Positions 1 to 12,300 of a stretch of 64,000 nucleotides of DNA are shown piece after piece. Each line of letters begins with the position of its first letter. The first letter of the stretch is position 1. Made by a program: the position numbers and the translations under genes. This DNA is from Spodoptera frugiperda (lineage: Eukaryota > Arthropoda > Insecta > Lepidoptera > Noctuidae): assembly GCF_023101765.2 (NCBI RefSeq), contig NC_064226.1, positions 12,841,251 to 12,905,250 of the forward strand, in the 5' to 3' direction. The notes beneath the pieces were generated by a model that had not been told where the DNA came from, did not search any database, and was given only the letters and a program-made list of their open reading frames with translations.

Positions 1-131
1 TTTCTAGTAAGAAAATAAACATTAATCCAGTATCTTATATACGAGTTTGTTTTACGTTTAAAGTAATCAAAACGAGAGCGCGTTCGCGCAGAAATTTGTT
101 AGGCGAAACAAAGTTCGCGGGGTCCGCTAGT
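1..131 (+). mobile_element. Helitron-like 3' end fragment
   Basis: The segment ends gcggggtccgctagt, the kind of CTAG(T) 3' end shared by several lepidopteran non-autonomous Helitron-like repeats. Its 5' part is outside the window. Confidence 0.4.
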
Positions 132-251
132 AAATCATAAATATTGAGGTTATTTACAAGTACATCCGATAACATATATAGCCGATAACATAATAATTAA
201 TTTAGTATGTCTCACGAAAGTTACAATAAAATTACAAGTACATTATTATTA

Positions 252-368
252 TTATGTAACATATGTCAGTACGTACGTGGAGTATGTGTCGTCCTCGACG
301 GGCGACCTCCGCCTCGGTTCTGGTGACTCTCTCACTTCTTCCACTGACTCTTTAGCCTCTCGCGACGC
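252..368 (-). CDS. U2SURP: U2SURP probable last or penultimate coding exon
   Basis: In phase with exon 15, it encodes ASREAKESVEEVRES, PEPRRRSPVEDD and TYST, then runs to TAA at 254-252. A possible donor GTACGT occurs after the ACATACTCCAC stretch, so an RS tail could continue left of the window. Its acceptor directly abuts a MITE. Confidence 0.65.
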   Translation of the reverse strand, partial: ASREAKESVEEVRESPEPRRRSPVEDDTYSTYVLTYVT

Positions 369-3300
369 CTGCAATTGGGTAGTATCCTCGGTAAAAAATA
401 AATTATTACAACTTTTCAATACAATAAAATATTAAAAAATAATCACACTCTCATTCAGATGAACTCTTTAATTTTGATTTTTGTAGCTAAATTTCTAGAA
501 ATAAGTCTGCTATTTGACGTCAAAAACTTATGACGTCATAACGCACTATTTCATACAAAGTTCATAGAAAATATCGTTTTTGACGTTTCGAAAAAAGTAT
601 TGAATTTGACTAGTAGGAAACTAGCCTATTGTCAATACAGATGTGTTGCTTAAAATTATTGAATGGAAATGTACCGGGCAACAAATCGGACTTGGTTAAA
701 GTATCTTAACATGTTGCAGTTGTAACTTAGCGTGACCTTTTTACTTTATAAAACTTCGTAAAAGTATAACATTTTTTATAGAGCTTTTGATTAACGATTG
801 AATAATGAAGTCCATCCCCTTATATATTATGCTATTCACCGCCGTACTCAGTCATTTATTTATTTCATTAATGGTTACTTTTAGATTTTAGATTAGATTT
901 CAGCCATGATCGTCCCACTGCAGGGTAAAGGCCTTCCTACTTCCACTCCTCTGTTACTTTACATTTTCATTCATGGTAACCCAGTCCTTAGCACTTGTTT
1001 GTTGAACAAAATCGTAACTAAGGAATAGTTGAAGTAATCACTAAATATGTCTGAGTACGGCAGTTCACTACTAGCATAGCACAGCCGATGTTGGATTGGC
1101 TTTGCTATGCTAGTAGTTGGATGGAAGCGTTGACTGCACGGTTGGTGCGGTAGCTGGGCAACTGGCTGCCGCGCAACGGGTAGCGGGTTCGATTCCCGCA
1201 CGGAACAACTCTTTGTGTGATCCACAAATTGTTGTTTTGGGTCTGGGTGTCATGTGCATGTGAACTTGTATGTTTGTAAACGCACCCACGACACACGAGA
1301 AAATCCTAATGTGGGGCAAAGTTTTTTTAAACAAAAAAAAAAGTTTAGTTAGTGTTAATACGAATAAGTGCAGTAGTGACCTTCTTGATAAGTTTCCTCC
1401 GGTAGTGCTGTATCTGCTGCGCGGCGGAGAGGCCAGGCCGGCGCGCCCGGACGCCCGCCTCCACCTCGTCCGCGTACTTCAGCACTCGCACCTCGATCTC
1501 ACGGAGAGTCTCACGCTTTAGGGCCTGCTCTTCACTACGAAAGTAATAAGGGAATGTTTAAGATTTTAGTTAAAGTTCTAGTCGTTGTAGAGATGTACAA
1601 ACTAAAGTAAACACTTTAATAAGTGTTCAACTTTATTGCAAATTGAGCACCTCGGTAATAAACGACAAACAAAATATCTTAGTAGTTTACAGCCGACCGT
1701 GACGCCCAAGGGGTTAATTAGCTTGTAAACCAAAAGTCTAAAGATATAGGTTCATCTCCATTTGCATGACATTTTATCATGTAATAGGAAATGAAGATAA
1801 GGTTGATATTAGAGAAATGAGAAATAGAAAAAGTATTATTACCTATGAACACTAAAATAGACAAATTAGCATACATAGCTTAATGTATGTATGTTCGAAA
1901 AATCTATACTAATATTATAATCTATACTAATCTATACTAATATTATAAAGCTGAAGAGTTTGTTTGTTTGTTTGAACGCGCTAATCTCAGAACTACGGGT
2001 CCGAAATGAATAATTCTTTGTGTATTGGATATAGGAAGGTTTAATAAAACGTCTCGCTATACCAATAGGAGCCGAAATTTTAGCGGGTGAAACCGCGCGG
2101 AAGTAGCTAGTGAATTATAAATGACCAATAAACATCATACCTATCATGTTGTTGCTGTGACACGGGTGTGGTGGGTGCCTGCGTGTCGTCGTCGCTGTGG
2201 GTCCCCCTGGCGGCCCCCCTGGTACTGTCGAGCTGGGGGTCGGAGTCGGCGGGGTCTACAGTGTCTGCGGTGTCGACGGTCTCCCAGCGCGACGGCACGA
2301 AGGTCCCGCCGGCCCGCGCGCGCCCCACCTCCGACTCCAGCGGCACCCCGTCTATGTCCTCGTCCACTGTTCGACAAGTACACTCGTATAGTCAACATCA
2401 AGAGACGTTGCGATGTGACTTTATCAAAATTATTGAACATCAAAAGTTAGGGAGATAGAGGGATTATATATTTGCTATAAATAAATTTCAATTTTACTTA
2501 AAGTGACTTCATAATTAGTTGTTTAATCAAAAGATAAAAAATAAGGTAGGTAGGTAGTAACTTATTAACATCAATATTTTTAATGGTTGACGAAAATGTT
2601 GTTGGTAAAATTTTGCGGTACAGCCTGGTGCCGTCAATGTACATGGAACATACCAGGGACGCCGTCGATGTCGTCGTTGAGGTCTGCGGCGCGCGCGGGC
2701 GGGAGGTGCCGCGCGGCGTGGCGGCGCGGCGTGAGTATAGTGGCGGCGGTGGCGGCGCGGTCCGCGGCGAGGCGGCGCAGCGCGGCGCCGTCCAGCGGGC
2801 CGCCCGCCGCCGTGTCCCACGACTCCTCCGACGCAGACGACCGCGCGGGGGACGCGCCCTCCTCCGACCCCGCGCCCTCTTCCTGCTCGTTGCCCATGCC
2901 CGGGACTGAGTCTGTTTCCTGGTAATGAACGTGGTTATACTTTATTGACACAAACCTATTAAAAACTCTATAAAACACAATGATTAGCTTCACAACCGAT
3001 TTCCATTAAAAAATAATATGACTTTTCAAATATGTCTGTGAATCGATTAAAGGACATGGCTAAAAAAAGTATGGACGTCGTAACCCGTACAAATAAATAT
3101 TGAATAAATATGGAACTTCAGCATAATTTTGAAGATAAAGAAGCATAGATTAAAAATGTTTCAAGATATTTTGTAATTAAGAAGATCCAGAAACTTGGCA
3201 TATCTGCGCAATCCTGAAAATAAAGTAGCGTTCCTACGTCAAAAAACGTTACAAAAAGTTCAAACTGTGGTAACATTGCTATGAACTTTGGAACCTAGGC

Positions 3301-6300
3301 AGTTTTGACGTACCTGAGTCCGAAAGTTATTTATATATGAGGTAGATAGGTAAACAATTCGCTTATACTAGATAATGAACACGGCGGTAACCAAGGACAG
3401 ACACAAAATATATAGTAAGATTGTGCAATCTTATACAAAATATATATTTTGTGTCGATCAAAACATTTACAATTATTTGGTTTCAGAAAAAAGGCATTAT
3501 ACTACCGTTATTAAAAATTGATGTTTGTTTATTTATTTCGATTTGATTTTCGGGGAACGCGCCTAATGTCCTAACATTAGCTTGCAGTACCTACTTCCGT
3601 GTTGTCATGTCAAACCACAACTAGAGTCTGAAAAAAATCCTGGTTATGAAACTGGTTTTTTGTTAATTTTTGTTCACCAACCTATAAGAATTAGTCTATA
3701 AACACAAAATAATTCAGCTTACGTGAATATTTAGATGATACGGGTTAGCGTGAAATTCGTATTCTTGTTATTATGCATGGGTCAGTCATTTAGCCATCTC
3801 CTTTGTCGACACAATTTAAAAATTAAACTGTTATTTACCTTTCACTACACAGCAACTGTTAGAGTTGATCTCTTAGATTGTGACGACTATAATTGCAATG
3901 AGATTAATATTAACTATCAACTATAATTTTGGTAATTTTGAAGATAAAACACAGTTAAAACAGTCAAGATTTATAATAATCCTTTCAAAAGTATCCGTTA
4001 CCTTATCCTGTCCTAAGAAGACGTCATTAATGTGCAGCAGGAAGTCCGTAGGGTACACGGCCCAGTCGGCCCAGGCCTGCAGTATGCGCGTCACTCTCGC
4101 TCGGAACCCTTCCTGCTGCAGGCGTGACGTCATGCGCGACCACGCCAGGTGACAGTTGCGCATTATCTCTGTTAGACGCTGTTGGAACCTGGACAGTGTA
4201 TACGGAGTCGTGAGCGCAAATCGTCGATCGTCAGTCGTACATTTTAAAGAAATGGAATTAACACTAAATGGTAAAAACGTTGATTACTAAATTTAAGTTG
4301 TACGGTTTATGCTTATCGATGAGGTGAGGATTATATTATAATTGGGTAGTATCCTCGTTCAAAAATAAATTATTACAACTTTTCAATACAATAAATATTC
4401 AAAAATAATCACACTCTCATTCATACATTTGATGAACTACTTAATTTTCGATTTTTTTTTTACCTAAAATTTCTAGAAATAAGTCTGCTATTTGACGTAA
4501 AAATCTGATGACGTCGCAATAGACTATTTCATACAAAAAAATATATTGTTTTTGACGTTTCGAAAAAAGTATTGAATTTGACTAGTAGGAAACTAGCCTA
4601 TTATTTGGTTTAGGGTTCTATAGTATTTAATGGGGAATGTTTGACTGTAATAATAGGTGGCAGTATAAAAAGCGGAGTGTGTAAGACAGTGTACTGACGC
4701 GCTGGCTACTGGCTTCGGAGCAGGTCTATTAAGAGGACCCGGTGCCCCATACAGGTGTTGAGGGTGGCCACCGGGGTGGTTTTAGTGAGGTAAAAATCTC
4801 ACACTCCCTAGTCTTTCTCCCCAAAAAGCTAGGCGCCTTTTGAAGGTTTCCCTCCGTCATCAAAAAAAAAAAAAAGGTACTGACGCGCTGCGGTACGCGC
4901 TGGCGTTGGTGAGCTTGGCGCCGGCGTTGTGCAGTATGTCGGAGAGCAGATAGAGTCGTGCCACGCGGCGCGCGGGCTGCGTGCCGGGCCCGGCCAGCGC
5001 CTCGGCCAGCACGCGCGCCACCTCGCCCGCCGCCTCGGCGTGCTCCAGGCACCACGCCATGGCGGCGCCCACGCTGGCGCGGGACGGCGTCAGACCGCGG
5101 ATCAACTCCTCCAGGCGGTCGCGCTGGCTGCAACACCATGATCATGAAAACTTTTTAAACTGACATGATCACTAACAATCACATTACAACTTAACATATT
5201 TACCATGTTTAAAACCCGCAAAAGTGCTAAGAAAGAAAAATTCGCGAGCGGACACAGTGAGTTTTCTGTGTCGAGAAGTGAATCGAGTTACAAGTGATAC
5301 AAGTGACAGTGGTAGTGATATCAGCAAAAAACGAACCTTTCGGGAGTTAGGAATTTAAAGGGTTGTTAGGGAATCGAGGATTGGGAAGATGAATGATTCC
5401 AGTAACCTCACTCACACAACGAAACACAACGCAAGTGTTGTTTCACGTCGGTTTTCTGTGAGGCCATGGCCGCACTAAGGTCGAGCCGGCCCATTCGTGC
5501 CCAAGCATGGCTCTCCCACGCTTCGTAAATCTATTCTAATTGCAATAAAGCTGAAGAGTTTGTTTATTTGAACGCTCTAATCTCCAGAACGACTGGTCCG
5601 ATTTAAATGATTATTTTTGTGTTGGACAGTGCATTTATCGAGGAAGGTTATAGGCTATTAAACATCACGCTATGACCAATAGGAGCCGAGCAGAGCGGGT
5701 AAAACCGCGCGGAAGTAGCTAGTGTTAGACAATAATAATATAATATGTTACTGACTTGTTGGACAGAGTCCCTCGTATGTTCTCCTTGGCCTCGTCCTCC
5801 TCGACCAGCTCGTCAGGCATGCCGGCCGTGTACAGGTTCATCACGGGCGGCCGCCATACCGACCCTCCTGTCAACGTAAATATAATAAATTAATTATTAT
5901 GTTATCGGCTTACTCACGTAATGTTTTGACGAGGAACTCGACTAGTTTCAAGCCATGCTAGAGGCTCATATGTATGAGCTAGTCAATATAAGCATCGTAA
6001 ATATCACTCGGGCTTTGAAGACACCCAGGTTATACCCATCAGGAAACATAGACTCCGGCAAGGAGTTCCACTCCCTAGCAGTTCGCATAAGGAAGCTTGA
6101 AGCATTTTTGCATCAAGCTAAAAAATCCACACAGAAACCCCTCGTTTGGATAAGATGAAGGGGACGGTAAAACAACCCTGGTATCAGGTCAAGCGTGGGC
6201 CCAAGGGTATGGGAACAATAATCTTCTATAGTGTCTTAACTTGACTATAAGTCGAGCGATAGGAAATAGACTATCAACTGCAGACCAAAATACTCTTACT

Positions 6301-9300
6301 CTCTTCAAGAAATCTATAATATAATACTTAATATTATAAAGCTGAAGAGTTTGTTTGTTTGTTTGTTTGAACGCGCTAATCTCCGGAACTACTGGTCCGA
6401 TTTGAATAATTCTTTTTGTGTTGGATAGTCCATTTATCGAGGAAGGCTATAGGCTATAAAACATCGCGCTATGACCAATAGGAGCCGAGCAGAGCGGGTG
6501 AAACCGCGCGGAAGTAGCTAGTAACGAATAAATAGTATGTTTCACGCCTTTCTCGCGCAACTGTTTGACAAGGTAGCTTCACTAGTTTCTTAGTTACGCA
6601 ACGCTCGCCGAGTCGTTTGCCACGTATTGCTTACGATTTACGACTATGAGTCCTGGTGTAGCTTGAACCTAATCGAAGTACCTCGTTAAAAAGTTACGTT
6701 AAATATACTAATTTTAATTGAATAAGTGTTACAAGACTTAAAAACGAACAATGTTAGGTACCTATGTCGTGTATTAAAAAGTAAAAATTATACCTTTGAA
6801 CATCCTAAAGTCTTCAAGCGACCATTGTTTGGGCGAGTCTCCCTGCAGCATAGAGAACAGCTTCCACCTGTAGTAGATGTGCGCAGGCGACTGGTTCTCG
6901 AACAGGAACCGGAAGAATGGGTTGTTTATCTCCTTGTTCATTATAATGGCCTCGAACATAGGACCTTCGCGGATCACGAACTCCACCATACGATGTATTA
7001 GCATCAGTATGTTTCTGGAAAAAAAATTTTTTGTTTTTATTTTGTTATACAGTTAGATTTTGAATTATTTATCTGTGGCCACACATGACAAGTGACAGTA
7101 TACAGAAGTCGCACATAGACGATCGACGAACAAACCAACGGATGACGTCATAAATCCTACACGGCACATATGAAGTTTACATGCGAATTAACACGGAAAG
7201 AAAATCCCAACGAACAACAATCACCTCGCCTGGTCGGAGGATCCTCCTTTTCTTAGGGAACTTTACTCTGTTCCCTAAACTACTCCCAAATGCGTTAATG
7301 ACTCAAATGTGATTTGCTTACCTTTCTGTAGGAACAACTACTTTTACTATCGACTGAGACAATATCTGTAAAGAAAACATAAAGTGTAGAATCAAAGAAT
7401 AGCTAGGTACTTAAAACACATTTAAAATCTATTATTGGGCAAAATAATTGGTAGAGGTAGAGACATCTAAAACGGCCAAAGTACTAATTATATTTTTAAT
7501 TACAAAATGAAGACCAAATTAAATGTAATAATGTACCTGTTCATAAGCTTTCTTATCATCTGGATCACTTGGATAGTACTCGCCCTGCCGCACTCTTGGT
7601 ATCTGTAATCGAAACTGAACTTTATATATATCTAAACTTGGTTTGATTTTCCTTAATTATGATTATGTCAGTTAGGAAATTAGAGATAGTAAATAAGGGG
7701 AAGAATTGGACCAATAGGAATGATGACGCGGTATGAAAATTAAAAATCTATTTAGTCCGTCAGTTAGGTAATGAAAAAATATTAGACACGTATATTTTTA
7801 TTTTGTCATATAAGATACATACATAAAACGTGTCAAAGTTTAGGAGCTAACTATGTCACTATTGAGTATAACACGTACTCAAAAGTGACGTCACGCGACA
7901 TTTCAAATCGATATATTTGTTTCCGTAAAAAAAAAAAAATTACTTGTCTAATATTTTAAAATAATCTACAAAACGGACATTAAAATAAAAAAAATGTCAT
8001 CTACCCAATTACAGTATATAATAATATGTTACCTTATTAAAGAGATGTTTGGGCGGCTGTGCGTTGAATGGTAGTCCGGAGGGTGGAGGTGGCTTGCTCG
8101 GCTGCTGCAGCGCTGGCGGGATGTAGATGGGCACGGGAGGGATCACCACCGCCTTGCCCCAACCTAGCTTCATCTCGTAGTTCATTATTTCTTTACCTGC
8201 ACATACAAAATATGTTAATGGTATTGTAGTTGATGTCTTTTATTCATTTTATTCTTAGAGGCATACAGAATACTTTTTTCTACAAATATAACAGTACTTT
8301 TTCAAGGTATGTGAAGGTTGCCAATACACAAATACTAATGTAAGACTCACTTTGAAAACTAAGTATCACTACATAGTATAAAACAAAGTCGCTTTCTCTG
8401 TCCTTATGTCCCTTTGTATGCTTAAATCTTTAAAACTACGAAACGGATTTTGATGCGGTTTTTTTAATAGATAGAGTGATTCAAAAGGATGGTTTATATG
8501 TAAAATACACACAAACACACACACACACAACGTCACGCCTTTTATCCCCGAAGGGGTAGGCAGAGGTGCACATTACAACACGTAATGCCGCTATACAATG
8601 TACACCCACTTTTCACCATTTGTATTATAAGTCCCATGTAATAGGGGGTGAGCAGACTCCGTGCTACCACCGAGAAATTTTCGAAAATCCGAAAAAAGCC
8701 CTGTAATACTTTGCCCGACCCGGCAATCGAACCCGAGACCACTCGACCAACGAGGCAGTCATATGTAAAATACATGCATAATATATCACCATTGCACCCA
8801 TGCGAAGCTGGGGCGGGTCGCTAGTTTATTTAAAAGTATCTTTACCGTTTTTATTAGAACTTATGACGGAATATTTACCATGTTTATTCACTTTGAAGAG
8901 TTTCCGATATTTCGACACTGTTGCAAGCGCCATGATCACATATGAGTGCCGAAATATCAGAAACTCTTCGAAGTGAATAAACATGGTAAATATCCCGTCA
9001 TAAGTTCTAATAATAGTGTTAGTGACCATGTCAGTTTAAAAAGTTATATCTTTACCGTTGATACAGCGCAGCGCTCGCTCGCCGTCCTTACGCGACATGA
9101 AGGCCACGAAGCCACAGTTGCGGCCGCGCGCCTTCTCCTCGTCAGACCGCGGCCACATGATCTTTATACTGGCCAGGGGACCGTAGCGACCGAATATCTC
9201 CATTAATTGCTGCTCCGTTATCTACAGTTATTAAATTAATTATAACATAAGTGTTCAGATGTAAGTTGTTATGTAACAGCTACTGGTTGTCCAAATAAAA

Positions 9301-12300
9301 AAATAAAATGTTAAAGTTTATTGTGAGTTATATAAATTCAACAAATAATAAAAGGTACTCTCAAGAACAATCTTTCTTCAAAAAGTTGGTTGGAAATAAA
9401 TCTGGGAATCAATTAAAAAGAGCATTTGGTTGGCCCTAGTTTGCACACCAATGGTTTAGATACAGAGGTATTTTTAGACATTTGTAATACAGGAACTCTT
9501 TTACAATAGGAACTAATCAAAAGAATTGCAATATCAGTAACCTAAATGTATTTATACATTATTTTCAATTCTATTTACATTAGTTCTCCATGGACTCATG
9601 GTCCGTGCCCTTAAATACATTTAATTCAGGGGTTCCCAAACTTTTCCTTTTCCTGGTCAAGAACCACTTTTATAATTTTTGTTAAGTTAGGAACCAATAT
9701 TTTCTCATCCACACAAAAACAGTGACTTTTGGATTATTGAAATATGCTTTGCTCCTCTTAGTTATCTCCTTTGATATCAGTATCAGTTTAATTCGAACTT
9801 TAACTATGGTATTTATTGGACAGAGTCTTAGTCTTGAGTTTTTTTTTTTTCATTTTGTGGACCATTTTAAGTCTTCTGCAGACCACTGATGGTCTACGGA
9901 TCACCGGACCACTGCCTTAATTCTTAACAACAACAACTATTGACCTAATAGTATGTATTGTACTTTTTGTAAGGTATTGAATAGTGTCATTTGTTTGTAC
10001 CATTCTACTCAAATAAATAAATAATCATTCACCTTAGGGTTCAGATTGCCGAGGTACAAGTTGGTAGTATTGGGATCTCCAGTGTCGTAAGACCCCACGT
10101 CTGGTATGATGTCGAGTGAGGGTTCCACCCCCACAACACCGCGCTCGCGCAACACATTTTTGTACTTGTGGCGCTCTGATCTTTCTTCTTGTATCCTGTA
10201 AAATATTAACTTTGAATAATATTGTGCAGTGTTTATTAATGTGTTTACAGTGTTTAACTGTTTTTTTATAAAACATTTTTTTATGTATCTGCTTTCTGTT
10301 ACATAGGTAATGATGCACTTATCCATTGGTATAGTTTTACTTAGGTAGGGAACAAGTTGAGCAAGGAGTCTCTAATTGTACATGTCATATAATAAATAAA
10401 TATGTCTAACCAGCCTAAACTGGATGTTACCTAGAAATTTTAAGGGTCAAAAAAGCTATGAAAACCTCTACATTTTATTAGAAATATTTATATGTATAAT
10501 AACTATTCATTTATATTACTCTAGTATATCAATTAGCACTCACTGTCTCAATTCCTCTTTAAACAACTCTAGATTACTCTTCTTCTTGTCCTGTCCTTTC
10601 TTCTTGGCATGAGGCCGACCTGGAGGCTCAGGCCTCGGCACTAGAGTGCGGACTGGGTCAATATCTGGGATGCTCCGTTTGTCATCCAAGCGAGATACTG
10701 GTTTGTATAGCTTGCCTCTCTCAGAGGTGTCTTCCTCTGTAAATAGAATACAGTTAAATTAATTAATTAGTTTCTGTAATTAGTTGTCAACCATTGTAGC
10801 TAATTGATATAAAAAAAATTACAACATAAAATTCGTAGATACTTCTTTCTTAATTATGCTAAATTATCTCTTAAACTAACAGAACATTAATGAGACATTG
10901 TGAAATCAGTTGAACAGATAATAACACTTGGCAATTAGTGAATTTTTAATAGCTAATTATATTAACCAGCCAGCCTTTGTTTACCAGTGTATGTCTTGTG
11001 ACCAATATATTGAAGTAAATAAAAATAAAAATATATGATGTGATACTAACTTCTTGCTCCTGCATCGTATGTGCCTGCTTTCACCCAGACCTTACTTGTG
11101 GTGCTCGGGACCTCTTGAAATGTTTCCACAAACTCTTTGAATACCTGTTGAACAAATAGGATAAGATAACTAACATTATGAAGAAATTGATTTCTTCATC
11201 AAGAGTGTTTTCTAAAACCATTACAATAAAACTAAAGCCTGTTTTCTCTAGCTAAATTTACAATTGCCTTTAGGTTTTTTTACTTTTTATTTAAGTATTT
11301 ATCAAAAACAATCAAAGTCAAAGTCAAAGCATTTATACCCTTTGCGCTATAACAAGGTGCGGCTGACAGATGCCAGTATGACGTTGACGTCTCTCTTTAG
11401 GGATGGACATTAGAAAAATCTTTTTTTATCGCTATCGATACTCGCAGCATACATTTAATTCTCTTTAATTTTTTTATTAAATGTGTGTGTTATTTAGTTG
11501 TGCAGTGTAACTACGTGTATATACTTGTCAAAATAAATATTTTATGACCGAGCCCTGATGTGTTTCAGAGTTTCAGTTTTACAGAACCGTGAAGAATATA
11601 AGTGTATATTAGTTTGTATATGTTACTAAAGCAACCACGATCTTTCAGATTAAGTATCACCACGCATTATCAAAGGCGCCGGAAATTTCTACTATATATT
11701 TGTGCTCTGATAAAGTCACTGTAGTTCGGGCAGAGAGAGCCGCGTCTACAGTAGATTTACCCACATAATTAAAGGTTTTTTAAGAGTGATAATTGAACGA
11801 CGCATAATTTTCGTTTATGACATATAAAAAAACATCGACTACCTATCCATCGTAGCAGTACATCCCATCACTAAACACGACTATGGATTTACGTTATACG
11901 CATAACACTTTACTTTATTTTTGATTTCATTAGATTTTATTTAAAGACTAGAACATTCCGGTTGGATTTAATTTAATTAACTACACTTCCGAATGATATA
12001 ACATAATACGAATGTGATACAGTTAAAATAAGGCATAATTTTTAAATCGCAGCAACTTTCAAGAGTGATACGAAACGTTACTAAATCTGTCAGCCGCACC
12101 TTGTTACGGCGCATAGGGTATAGTTATTTCAATTAATCCTAAATTAGGCACTTTTGAAATGTCAAATTGAATTAGCATTATCAATATAATAACAAACAGT
12201 AATGTAAAGTTAATTACAAGTTATCCTAGACATTGCCGAAGTATAATTATAGTTTGTACGCTTTCCAAAGCAAAACATAGCAGGATTTCTTCATGTATAG

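Noticed and set aside
1125..1215. Possible tRNA gene
   Set aside because: A and B boxes are present, but a full cloverleaf is not; the SINE body and A-rich tail show a retroposon.
2121..2925. Several GC-rich open frames on both strands around U2SURP exons 13-14
   Set aside because: Shadows of the GC-rich exons; only the minus frame with matching splice phases carries DGVP and PSRWE motifs.
4729..5163. Minus-strand 138-codon frame and plus-strand frames across exon 11
   Set aside because: The 138-codon frame is out of phase with the CID and runs through the SINE poly(T); the plus frames are antisense.
8700..8760. Second possible tRNA gene on the minus strand
   Set aside because: It is the head of a SINE flanked by 14-bp target duplications.
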